From Bacteroidetes bacterium SB0662_bin_6 (lineage in GTDB: Bacteria > Bacteroidota > Rhodothermia > Rhodothermales > VXPQ01): a stretch of 64,000 nucleotides of DNA. A model generated the notes under the pieces. The model was not told the DNA's origin, did no database searches, and saw nothing but the letters and a program-made list of their open reading frames with translations. Both the position numbers and the translations under genes were made by a program. Positions 9,096 through 17,019 of this stretch are shown here, one piece after another (position 1 is the stretch's first letter; each line of letters begins with the position of its first letter). The DNA is taken from positions 31,386 through 95,385 of the forward strand of contig VXPQ01000035.1 in assembly GCA_009839485.1 (NCBI GenBank). The letters are read 5' to 3'.

Positions 9096-9509
9096 ATGGC
9101 GCTTGTTTACGTAACCCGTACGGTGCATTTCAACGCGGCGCACCGGCTGCACAATCCGGAAAAGTCCGACGACTGGAATCGCAGCACGTACGGTCGGTGC
9201 AATAACCCGAACGGGCATGGGCACAATTACGTGCTGGAGGTGACCGTGGCCGGCGAACCCGATAAGGACACCGGGTACGTCCTTGATTTGTCCGACCTGA
9301 AGCGTATCGTGCAGAAGAAAATCGTGGACAAGTGCGACCATGCCCACCTGAATCTGGACGTGGATTTCATGCAGGGCATTTTGCCCTCTACCGAGCAGTT
9401 CGCCATGGCTATCTGGCGCGAGCTGGAAGATGCCCTTCCCGCGGGCGCCTTGCATAAGGTCCGGCTCGCGGAAACGAACAACAATTCGGTGGAATACTTC
9501 GGTGAGTAA
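9096..9509 (+). CDS. 6-pyruvoyl-tetrahydropterin synthase family protein
   Basis: Converts 7,8-dihydroneopterin triphosphate to 6-pyruvoyl-tetrahydropterin (biopterin branch) or, in QueD relatives, to carboxy-tetrahydropterin. 137 residues. Zn ligands are seen in VHFNAAHRL and NGHGHNY, and the catalytic Cys lies in GRCNNPNGHGHNY, which is strikingly like the eukaryotic PTPS motif rather than typical E. coli QueD. CDHAHLNLDV supplies the Asp-His pair and ETNNNSVEY the pterin-anchoring Glu. It is followed 21 bases later by folE and then an SDR gene, an order that fits a tetrahydrobiopterin pathway (GTP, neopterin triphosphate, pyruvoyl form, reduced pterin). The biopterin role is inferred. Confidence 0.9.
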   Translation: MALVYVTRTVHFNAAHRLHNPEKSDDWNRSTYGRCNNPNGHGHNYVLEVTVAGEPDKDTGYVLDLSDLKRIVQKKIVDKCDHAHLNLDVDFMQGILPSTEQFAMAIWRELEDALPAGALHKVRLAETNNNSVEYFGE

Positions 9510-9530
9510 CCCCTACCCATTCGTACGACA

Positions 9531-10193
9531 ATGCCTATACACTCCTTGAAAGATCGGGAAACGAAGCAAACAGTCTCATACGCCTCTGACGAGCATGCCC
9601 ACGGCCGCTACCAGAGGCAGGATATCTACGACGAGGCGGTGACAGAGACCATCTCCGGGTATGTAGCAGACATGCTTCCCCTGCTGAATGAAGACCCTGC
9701 CCGCGAGGGGCTTTTCAAAACCCCTGAACGCGTGGCCCGTTCGCTCCAATTCCTTACGCAAGGGTACGGGATGGACCCGGAAGCCATTCTGAAATCCGCG
9801 CTGTTCGAAGAGGATTACAGCGAGATGATTCTGGTGAAGGAGATCGAGATATTTTCCTTGTGCGAGCACCATATGCTTCCCTTTCACGGGCGCGCCCATG
9901 TGGCCTACATCCCGAACGGTAAAATTGTGGGTTTGAGCAAGATCCCGCGTGTGGTGGAGGTGTTCGCCCGCCGCCTTCAGGTGCAGGAACGGCTTACCTT
10001 GCAGATACGGGATGTCCTGTCCGACGTGCTGAAACCGCTTGGGGTGGCTGTCGTGATCGAAGCGATCCATTTATGCATGATGATGCGGGGCGCTGAGAAG
10101 CAAAATGCGGTGACGACGACCAGCGCGATGAGCGGCGAGTTTATGAAAACGCCGACGCGTGCCGAATTCATGCGGCTGATCCACAAAGATTGA
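9531..10193 (+). CDS. folE: GTP cyclohydrolase I
   Basis: Opens GTP to 7,8-dihydroneopterin triphosphate, the entry to folate and biopterin. 220 residues; ATG 9531 follows the PTPS gene by 21 bases. The Zn site and active-site His are in [20 protein letters not shown], with [26 protein letters not shown] and the C-terminal [20 protein letters not shown] (family: MRGVQK...T.T..G). The N-terminal 40 residues are a variable extension. Placed between PTPS and an SDR, it probably feeds both folate and a tetrahydrobiopterin-like product. Confidence 0.96.
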   Translation: MPIHSLKDRETKQTVSYASDEHAHGRYQRQDIYDEAVTETISGYVADMLPLLNEDPAREGLFKTPERVARSLQFLTQGYGMDPEAILKSALFEEDYSEMILVKEIEIFSLCEHHMLPFHGRAHVAYIPNGKIVGLSKIPRVVEVFARRLQVQERLTLQIRDVLSDVLKPLGVAVVIEAIHLCMMMRGAEKQNAVTTTSAMSGEFMKTPTRAEFMRLIHKD

Positions 10194-10227
10194 TGGGACG
10201 CTGCCTGTTTACAAAGCACGATAATCC

Positions 10228-10929
10228 ATGCCGACCATACTGATAACCGGAGCAAGCCAGGGAATGGGCCGCGCGGCGGCCGAGGCGTTTGCGGCGCTGC
10301 CCGACGCCCGTCTTGCGCTTGTGGCGCGCAACGAGGAGCGCCTGCAGGAAACCTGCGATCTGTCTCGCGCACACGGTGCGGAAGCCCGGGCTTTTCCGTG
10401 CGATGTGACGGACGAGGCGGCTGTCGAGGAGATGGCGGCCTCTGTGCATGCCGCATTCGGCACGCCGGATATTGTTCTGAATAATGCAGGGCTTTTCGAA
10501 ACGGGCGCCGTGGTCGATATGACGGTCGAGACCTTTAATCGTCAGGTGGCGGTGAATCTGACGAGTGCGTTTATGGTCACCCGGGTTTTTCTCCGGGAGA
10601 TGCTGGAGCGGGGCAGCGGCCATCTCTTCTACGTATGCTCTGTGGCTTCCTTGAAGGCCTATCCCGGCGCGGTCGCCTATTGCGCCGCCAAACACGGGGT
10701 GCTTGGATTGGCGCGCGCCATGCGGGAAGAGACGCGGGCGCACGGCCTGCGCGTGACGGCGGTCTTGCCCGGCGCCACCTGGACGCCCAGCTGGTATGGA
10801 AGCGACGTACCTGAAGAACGTCTCATACCCCCCGAAGACATTGCGCAGGCGATGCTCGATGTCTGGCGTCTGAGCGATCGCACCGTGGTGGAAGAATTGC
10901 TGCTCCGTCCTCAGGAGGGAGACGTTTAA
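10228..10929 (+). CDS. Short-chain dehydrogenase/reductase (possible sepiapterin-type reductase)
   Basis: NAD(P)-dependent oxidoreductase of 233 residues. The Rossmann motif is GASQGMGRA at residues 8-16, NNAG near residue 88, and the catalytic Ser...Tyr-x-x-x-Lys is CSVASLKAYPGAVAYCAAK (Ser near 132, YCAAK near 145). The position downstream of PTPS and folE on the same strand suggests it reduces 6-pyruvoyl-tetrahydropterin as a sepiapterin reductase, which is inference from context; its sequence alone only proves a classical SDR. Gap to folE is 34 bases. Confidence 0.85.
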   Translation: MPTILITGASQGMGRAAAEAFAALPDARLALVARNEERLQETCDLSRAHGAEARAFPCDVTDEAAVEEMAASVHAAFGTPDIVLNNAGLFETGAVVDMTVETFNRQVAVNLTSAFMVTRVFLREMLERGSGHLFYVCSVASLKAYPGAVAYCAAKHGVLGLARAMREETRAHGLRVTAVLPGATWTPSWYGSDVPEERLIPPEDIAQAMLDVWRLSDRTVVEELLLRPQEGDV

Positions 10930-10969
10930 GATACTCTGAGATTTGCGGACGTAATCAGCGTATCCTTTA
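10929..10969. repeat. Dispersed intergenic palindromic element
   Basis: Imperfect inverted repeat GATACTCTGA ... TAATCAGCGTATCC, about 41 bases, starting at the SDR stop codon. The central GCGGAC is shared with the copy at 16873. It may serve as a terminator of the pterin operon, although no T-run follows. Confidence 0.6.
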
Positions 10970-11005
10970 GGGTACCGAATACACTTGGACAAGACTGCTT
11001 TCCTC

Positions 11006-12061
11006 ATGCGCCGCAAGGTCCTCATTGCGCAGATCGTTCTTGTCCTGACGGCAGGGGGTATGGCGCTGCTGGGAGTGGCAGCATGGGTTACGGTCTGGTC
11101 CAACACCCCCGATTTCGAGGGCAGCCGCACGGTCCGCATTCCGCCCGGCTCCGAATTCGAAGCTGTCGTCGATTCCCTGCACGCGAACGGCATTCTCCGG
11201 CGGGCCGGCACGCTTCGCCTCATGGCGCGCGCTACGGGCTGGGGCGATCAGGTCAAGGCGGGCCATTACACCTTCCCTGCCGGCGTTTCCAACTATGATA
11301 TGCTGAGCGTGCTGCGGCGCGGACTGCAGGAGCCGGTCCGCCTGACGATTCCGCCCGGCGTGCGCCCCGAGGTGGCCGCCGCGGTTGCAGCCCGCAACAT
11401 GTTCTTTTCCCCGGACGATTTTTCCGCAGCCCTCGCCGATACGCAACTCGCCGCCGCGTTCGGCACCGACGCCGCCGGCCTCTTCGGCTACATGCTGCCG
11501 GAAACGTACCATTTCTACTGGCTTTCCGGTGCGGAACGCGCAGTCCGCACCATCACGGAAACGTTCGATGCGTTCTTCGAGCGTGAACTGCGGGCTGGAG
11601 CGGACAGTCTGGGCCTGTCGAAACGGGATGTGGCGACCCTGGCCAGCATTATCGAATGGGAAGCCCTGCGCCCCGAGGAAAAACCCATGATAGCAGGGGT
11701 CTACCACAACCGGTTGCGCATCGGCATGAAACTGGACGCCGACCCCACCATACAGTACATCATCCTGCAGCGGGAGGGAAGCAAGCGGCGCCTGCTCTAC
11801 AGCGATTACCGCATTCCACACCCTTTCAATACGTATCTGCACGGGGGATTGCCGCCGGCGCCGCTCAACAATCCGTCTGCTTCCTCCCTGCGGGCCGCCG
11901 TGGCCCCTGTCCGCCATGATTTTCTCTATTTCGTGGCGACCGGCGACGGTACTCACCATTTCAGCAGAACTCTTACGGAGCATCTCCGGGCCGCTCGCCG
12001 CTACCATGCGCTCATGCGCCAGCGCCGCGCTGAACAGGCGGCAGCGGAAGGGGAAGGATAA
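11006..12061 (+). CDS. mltG: Endolytic murein transglycosylase MltG (YceG-like)
   Basis: Inner-membrane lytic transglycosylase that cleaves nascent glycan strands and sets their length. One membrane helix lies at about residues 5-30, then a LysM-like domain (SRTVRIPPGSEFEAVVDSL), then the catalytic domain with ASIIEWEA (catalytic Glu), KPMIAGVYHNRL, MKLDADPTIQY and YNTYLHGGLPP-type motif (here FNTYLHGGLPPAPLNNPS). 351 residues from ATG 11006; a TTG seven codons upstream (10985) is an alternative start. Monocistronic here, with a dispersed repeat just upstream. Confidence 0.93.
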   Translation: MRRKVLIAQIVLVLTAGGMALLGVAAWVTVWSNTPDFEGSRTVRIPPGSEFEAVVDSLHANGILRRAGTLRLMARATGWGDQVKAGHYTFPAGVSNYDMLSVLRRGLQEPVRLTIPPGVRPEVAAAVAARNMFFSPDDFSAALADTQLAAAFGTDAAGLFGYMLPETYHFYWLSGAERAVRTITETFDAFFERELRAGADSLGLSKRDVATLASIIEWEALRPEEKPMIAGVYHNRLRIGMKLDADPTIQYIILQREGSKRRLLYSDYRIPHPFNTYLHGGLPPAPLNNPSASSLRAAVAPVRHDFLYFVATGDGTHHFSRTLTEHLRAARRYHALMRQRRAEQAAAEGEG

Positions 12062-12172
12062 GGGCTTCGGCTGTCAGGAAACCGCACAACCGTTGCGGGC
12101 CTGATTCCAACAGGGGTTGTCTGCAAGGGAACACCTCCCCGCAAACCCTGCAAACCCGTTCCGTGAAATGTC

Positions 12173-13726
12173 TCAGAACCCTATGCGCACGCCCAGCAGG
12201 AACCGGTTCTGCGTGACGCTTTCCTCGACGAGAGGCGGCTCGTCCACATCGGCATACGGGGTGTATTCGTCGTCGAATTTCATGCGCGTCCATCCCGCAT
12301 CGAGATAAAAATTCTGCGCGAAGCGGTACGACACTCCGGCGGAGACGAAGCGCCGGTCGCGATCGGCTTCGTCGCCGCCCCTCGACACGTTCCGGTCGAA
12401 TGGATCAGGATAGGTGGCCACGCCTCCCCGCACCGTGAAGTTTCCGAATTCATACGCGCCGCCGATACGCATATTCCAGACCGGGTCCATGGTGTCCCGG
12501 ATTTCCCTGTTCAAATCCCTGAACAGGTTATCGTCCGACGCATCCCCGTCAAACTCCATCTGGGACCAGTCTACATATTCCAGGTCTCCCGCCAGAAGAA
12601 AGCCCCCGATTTCCCAGGACGCGCCTGCCCCGATGCGCCAGGGGGTGCGCAACTCGTATTCGTAGTCGCCATGGGTGTTAGCGTCCAGGGAGCCTCCCTC
12701 GTCGAACCAGGTGGTAAGCTCCCGGTAAAAATTTTCCCTGACTTCGTAAAAGGTAGGGGTCTCCAGCACCGCACCCACGCGCAACCCGCTCGCAAGCGTT
12801 GTCGTCGACACTCCGCCGCGCACGTTGAACCCGCTCAGATCTGACTCGAACCCTTCTTCGTACAGCAATCTGTTAAATCCGAACAGGGAGCCGTCGGACA
12901 GCGCGACTTCATAGTCTTCCGGAGTGTTTTCGTTGTAGGCGTCCGCTTCCTCATAAATACTTTCGAAGTTGTACGAACCGAAGGCGAAGTTAGCCGAAAT
13001 GCCGATCATTACATCCTGGCTTGCTTCCCACGCACCGCCGAGGTTCAATTCGTTGATCCGTCCTTTTTCGAGCACGTCTCCCAACTGGTCGACTCGGGTG
13101 CCCGGCGCAACGGCTTCATAGAAAAGCCCGTTGTTCGTTCCCACGTTTTCGAACAAAAATTCGATCGCTCCCCCATCATAGGCCAGTTCGGGGATATCGC
13201 TGAAAAAGCTCGGGAAAGGTCCATTGGCGTCCTCTTCCACAGTGAATTCGTCCGCATAGGGCAGGAACGACGTACTGATGGAACTGGTGGCGTTCGTGCC
13301 TCCGAAAACGAGATTACGGTCGAACGTATTGATCTGGTTGAATGCGAGGCCCAGCACGAACGATCCTTGCGATGTCGGAAGCTTCTGTATGTAGGCCAGG
13401 TTGCTGAGGCGGGTGGCGCGCACATCGGCTTCCGCGGCGGACGATGTACGGATGCCGGTAAAATATTGTGCGTCCTCCGTAGCCGACAAGGTATGCAGGG
13501 AACCGCCGATTTCCGAGTTGCTGAAATAGCCCAGACCGGCCGGGTTCGTACGCAATGCGCCGTAGTCCGCTACGCCGGCAATGCCGACCCCCGCCATGCC
13601 CATCATGCGCGGACCAGTCGCAGGGGAGCGTGCAGCGAAGATATAGGCGTCGTTGGGCGTCTGTGCGTACGTGGAAGACACCGCGAACAAGGCAAGGGCA
13701 AATACCGGTAAGAAGCGCCTTTTCAT
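12173..13726 (-). CDS. Outer-membrane transporter of the OmpP1/FadL/TodX superfamily
   Basis: 517 residues with a clear signal peptide (MKRRFLPVFALALFAVSSTYAQ) and then a mature start with PRMMGMAGVGIAGV and LRTNPAGLGYF, the N-terminal hatch signature of FadL/PorV-like barrels (the NPAG motif). Many amphipathic strands follow, and the chain ends LLGVRIGF with a terminal Phe, a BAM recognition signal. Known for the superfamily: uptake of hydrophobic compounds, or, for PorV-like members, shuttling of type IX secretion substrates. Neither can be chosen from sequence. The gene is isolated, with 160 bases to the next gene. Confidence 0.85.
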   Translation of the reverse strand: MKRRFLPVFALALFAVSSTYAQTPNDAYIFAARSPATGPRMMGMAGVGIAGVADYGALRTNPAGLGYFSNSEIGGSLHTLSATEDAQYFTGIRTSSAAEADVRATRLSNLAYIQKLPTSQGSFVLGLAFNQINTFDRNLVFGGTNATSSISTSFLPYADEFTVEEDANGPFPSFFSDIPELAYDGGAIEFLFENVGTNNGLFYEAVAPGTRVDQLGDVLEKGRINELNLGGAWEASQDVMIGISANFAFGSYNFESIYEEADAYNENTPEDYEVALSDGSLFGFNRLLYEEGFESDLSGFNVRGGVSTTTLASGLRVGAVLETPTFYEVRENFYRELTTWFDEGGSLDANTHGDYEYELRTPWRIGAGASWEIGGFLLAGDLEYVDWSQMEFDGDASDDNLFRDLNREIRDTMDPVWNMRIGGAYEFGNFTVRGGVATYPDPFDRNVSRGGDEADRDRRFVSAGVSYRFAQNFYLDAGWTRMKFDDEYTPYADVDEPPLVEESVTQNRFLLGVRIGF

Positions 13727-13886
13727 GGGAGTATCTGTCTGGTTTTCTGAGTTGCGAACAGGTTGGGAGCCTATCCGGTGATTCGCATGGGTACAGGTAG
13801 GGTTAGGGATCGTATGAAAAGCCCGATCCTGACAACACTTCCAGGGTAGATTGCAACGCCGTGGTTAGCTGGTTGCTGCGGTGCGC

Positions 13887-15083
13887 TTATCGATTGCGGG
13901 AACGACCCGAAGAGGACGAGGACCGGCCCGAAGACCGCCCGCTGCTGCCCGACGAAGACCGGGGCGGCGGGGACGAACGGACGGTGCGTCCGCTGGACCC
14001 GCTACTGCGCGACGAGGGCGCCGAACGAACGGTGCGGCCGCTTGATCCACTGCTGCCTCGCGAGGAGGGCGCTGAACGGACAGTGCGGCCGCTGGACCCG
14101 CTGCTGCGCGAGGAGGATCCGGTGGAGCGCACAGTGCGCCCACTTGATCCACTGCTTCCGCGCGAAGAGGGCGTCGAACCGACGGTGCGGCCGCTCGATC
14201 CGCTGCTGCGCGAGGAAGGCGTCGATCCGACGGTGCGTCCACTGGACCCGGTGCTGCGCGTGGTGGTTGTCCGGCGCGTATCGCGGACAGTAGTTCCCGT
14301 CGATCTGCCCGTTCCCGAGCGATTGCCCTGCACGGTCGACGATCTCCCGGAACGCGCCGAGCGCTCTCCGGAAACGGTCGAGGCGCCGCGCGTCTTTCCG
14401 GCGGAAACGCTTCCTGCGGTACCTACCTCACGAATCCCGCTGCCCCCGAAGTCGCCTGCATATCCGCCGCGGGCTCCTGCACCGCGCCCCATTGAGGCGC
14501 CGCGCGGGCCCCATTGTCCGCCTCTCGAGCGAATCGTTCCCGGATAATCGTACCGCCACCCGCCGTAATAGGGATTCCAGGTATGCGCGTAGCCCGGGTA
14601 ATATCCACGGTAACGGTAGGGGCTGTAATAATAGGGATATCCGCCCCAGCCCCAACCCGGACCGAGCGAAATGCCTGCGTAAAAGCTGCTGTATCCGTAT
14701 CCCCAGGGATTGTATCCCCAGTAATCATACCCCCAGGGGTCATATCCCCAGGGATCGTACCAGGAAGGCCCGTAAAACGAGCCATAGGACCAGTACGGGT
14801 CCCGGTAGTACCGCGGGCTCCACCCGTAATCGAACCGGTGGAAGTACCGGCGGTAGCTGTAGGGTCCGCTGTAGAAATACCGGTCGTTGTAGTAGCGTTC
14901 CGTGACGACGGTGTCCTCGGCGCTTTGCACCACCTCGACGTAATCCGGAATCCGTTCGTACTGTACGGTGCCCAACTGGGTGTAACAACCGGCCAGCAGC
15001 ACCACAAGCAGTCCGGCGGCGAAGGGCGCCGCGCGCAAGGCGAAGGGAGAGGTTCCCCGCTCGTGTAATGTCGATTGTTCCAT
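13887..15083 (-). CDS. Tyr/Trp/Gly-rich lipoprotein with Ser-Gly-Arg tandem-repeat tail
   Basis: 398 residues. The N-terminus has a hydrophobic stretch ending LLVVLLAGC, a lipobox, so the product is probably lipidated at Cys near residue 33. Residues about 85-190 are rich in aromatic residues, with repeats of DPWGY/NPWGY type. The last 140 residues are built of about six units near 17 residues long (core SGSSGRTV-[GR]-S-x-P-SSR), rich in Ser, Gly and Arg and probably disordered. No enzyme motif is seen. Similar aromatic/Gly-rich lipoproteins occur widely in Bacteroidota without known function. The opposite strand also has an open frame here, only because of codon bias. Confidence 0.75.
   Translation of the reverse strand: MEQSTLHERGTSPFALRAAPFAAGLLVVLLAGCYTQLGTVQYERIPDYVEVVQSAEDTVVTERYYNDRYFYSGPYSYRRYFHRFDYGWSPRYYRDPYWSYGSFYGPSWYDPWGYDPWGYDYWGYNPWGYGYSSFYAGISLGPGWGWGGYPYYYSPYRYRGYYPGYAHTWNPYYGGWRYDYPGTIRSRGGQWGPRGASMGRGAGARGGYAGDFGGSGIREVGTAGSVSAGKTRGASTVSGERSARSGRSSTVQGNRSGTGRSTGTTVRDTRRTTTTRSTGSSGRTVGSTPSSRSSGSSGRTVGSTPSSRGSSGSSGRTVRSTGSSSRSSGSSGRTVRSAPSSRGSSGSSGRTVRSAPSSRSSGSSGRTVRSSPPPRSSSGSSGRSSGRSSSSSGRSRNR
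13905..14270. repeat. Coding tandem repeat in the lipoprotein gene
   Basis: About six imperfect copies of a roughly 50-base unit encode the Ser-Gly-Arg repeats. Each unit carries a near-identical GACGGTGCG core on the plus strand. Such an array can change in copy number by slippage or recombination. Confidence 0.65.
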
Positions 15084-15397
15084 GATGGCACCCGGTTTGT
15101 TGAAAACTTGGCGACAGTGGTCCCGTTACAGTGTATACAGGTTATGATGCACAAGCGCCGGATTAGTTGCAAGTAAACGACGGAACTTATTGCTCTCCCC
15201 GAAGAAAGAACGACGTCTATCCGGCTCCAACGGCTTTGGTACGGCATAACGCAAACATCGGGCCATTCCCGGATACTCCACGAAATATCTGGTCTTCCCT
15301 CCTGTGATATCGTCGGAATCCGCTCCGGGCCGCCTTCGTTTTTCCGCCGCATTCCTCCTGTAGTGTATTAAATAAACGACACCCACTGTGCGATATT
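15084..15397. other. Intergenic gap between divergent lipoprotein and proS genes
   Basis: 314 bases with no credible ORF, RNA or long repeat. It should hold two divergent promoters. A TGTATTAAATAAACGA segment about 35 bases before proS is the only notably AT-rich stretch. Confidence 0.4.
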
Positions 15398-16873
15398 ATG
15401 GCCGATGTAATCACAAGCCGCGAGAAAGATTATGCGCAATGGTATCTGGACATTGTGCAGCATGCGAAGCTGGCCGATTATTCGGCGGTGCGCGGGTGCA
15501 TGGTCATTCGTCCGAACGGCTGTGCGCTGTGGGAGAACATGCAGCGGGCGCTCGATGACATGTTCCGGGAGACGGGGCACGAGAATGCCTATTTCCCCTT
15601 GTTCATCCCCCAATCCTTTCTGGCGCGGGAGGCCGAGCATGTAGAGGGGTTCGCCAAGGAGTGCGCCGTGGTCACCCACTCGCGCCTTATGGAAGACCCG
15701 TCCGGGGACGGGCTGTTGCCCGATCCCGATTCCAAGCTGGAGGAAAATCTGATCGTCCGCCCCACCAGCGAAACGATCATCTGGGACGCCTACCGGAGCT
15801 GGATCCAATCCTGGCGCGACCTGCCCATTCTCGTCAATCAGTGGGCGAACGTCGTGCGCTGGGAAATGCGTACGAGGTTGTTTCTGCGCACGATGGAATT
15901 TCTCTGGCAGGAAGGGCACACGGCCCACGAAACGAAAGAGGAAGCCATCGAGGAAACGCGGCGCATGCTGGAAGTATACGCCACGTTCGCCGAGGAATGG
16001 ATGGCCATGCCGGTGATCCGGGGCGTGAAAACGGCCAGCGAACGTTTTGCGGGCGCGGTGGACACGTACTGTATCGAGGCCATGATGCAGGATGGCAAGG
16101 CCCTGCAGGCCGGCACCAGTCATTTCCTCGGCCAGAACTTCGCCAAAGCGTTCGACTGCCAATTCCAGAACCGCGAAAACCAGCTCGAATATGTGTGGGC
16201 TACTTCCTGGGGGGTTTCGACCCGGCTGATCGGGGCGCTCATCATGACGCATTCGGATGACCGGGGACTGGTCCTGCCGCCCCGCCTCGCTCCCGTACAG
16301 GTTGTGATCGTGCCCATTTTCCGGAAAGACGAGGAGCGGACCGCTGTGCTCGAGGCAGCCGACCGCATCCAGGCAGCGCTGCGCGCCGCGGGCGTTCGCG
16401 TCAAGGTGGATGCCCGCGAGACGCACCGCCCCGGCTGGAAATTCAACGAATACGAAGTGCAGGGGGTGCCGATCCGCCTCGCCATCGGTCCCCGCGACGT
16501 CAAAAATAACAAGGTGGAATTGGCGCGCCGCGACCAGCCCGGGAAGGAAATCGTTTCGCAGGAGGGGCTTGCGGACCGGATCGGGGCCGTGCTCGAAGAT
16601 ATTCAGCAGCACTTGTTCGACCGGGCGCTGGAAATGCGCGAAGCCTCCACCCGGCGCGTCGACGACTACGATGCGTTCAAGAACACCCTGGACCGGCATG
16701 GCGGGTTCGTGCTGGCGCACTGGGACGGCACGCCGGAAACCGAGGCCCGCATCAAACAGGAAACGAAAGCGACCATTCGGTGTATCCCGATGAATGGGGA
16801 CAAGGAAGCGGGCAAGGATATGCTGACCGGTAACCCGTCGGAGCGCCGCGTTGTTTTCGCCAGGGCTTATTAA
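15398..16873 (+). CDS. proS: Prolyl-tRNA synthetase, archaeal/eukaryotic-type
   Basis: Charges tRNA-Pro with proline. 491 residues, the short architecture without the bacterial INS editing domain: class II catalytic core (motif 1 around [18 protein letters not shown] region, motif 2 [22 protein letters not shown], motif 3 in [21 protein letters not shown]), anticodon-binding domain (about 285-400) and a C-terminal Zn-like domain ending [28 protein letters not shown] is diagnostic. ATG 15398 fits the conserved start. This type is common in Bacteroidota and Deinococcus-Thermus. Confidence 0.96.
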   Translation: MADVITSREKDYAQWYLDIVQHAKLADYSAVRGCMVIRPNGCALWENMQRALDDMFRETGHENAYFPLFIPQSFLAREAEHVEGFAKECAVVTHSRLMEDPSGDGLLPDPDSKLEENLIVRPTSETIIWDAYRSWIQSWRDLPILVNQWANVVRWEMRTRLFLRTMEFLWQEGHTAHETKEEAIEETRRMLEVYATFAEEWMAMPVIRGVKTASERFAGAVDTYCIEAMMQDGKALQAGTSHFLGQNFAKAFDCQFQNRENQLEYVWATSWGVSTRLIGALIMTHSDDRGLVLPPRLAPVQVVIVPIFRKDEERTAVLEAADRIQAALRAAGVRVKVDARETHRPGWKFNEYEVQGVPIRLAIGPRDVKNNKVELARRDQPGKEIVSQEGLADRIGAVLEDIQQHLFDRALEMREASTRRVDDYDAFKNTLDRHGGFVLAHWDGTPETEARIKQETKATIRCIPMNGDKEAGKDMLTGNPSERRVVFARAY

Positions 16874-16915
16874 GGATAGGCTGAACTTCGCGGACTTGAT
16901 CAGGGTATCCTTTAG
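16873..16915. repeat. Dispersed intergenic palindromic element
   Basis: Imperfect palindrome AAGGATAGGCTGA ... TTGATCAGGGTATCCTT immediately after the proS stop. This is one of the cleaner copies, with centre ACTTCGCGGACT. Confidence 0.65.
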
Positions 16916-17019
16916 CGGAAGCACGTCTTTACAGGAGAACACATCCATCGGACTGCCCATCGACCGACGGCTACATCGATTCATCCGGCCATGAATTCAA
17001 ACCGGGAGCGTAACGTCTC

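Noticed and set aside
13861..14547. Plus-strand 228-residue ORF rich in Arg-Pro-Leu-Asp repeats
   Set aside because: It is the antisense of the lipoprotein repeat tail; the repeats are better explained by the minus-strand gene with a signal peptide.
15368..16984. 538-residue minus-strand ORF opposite proS
   Set aside because: Mirror frame of proS, no conserved motif.
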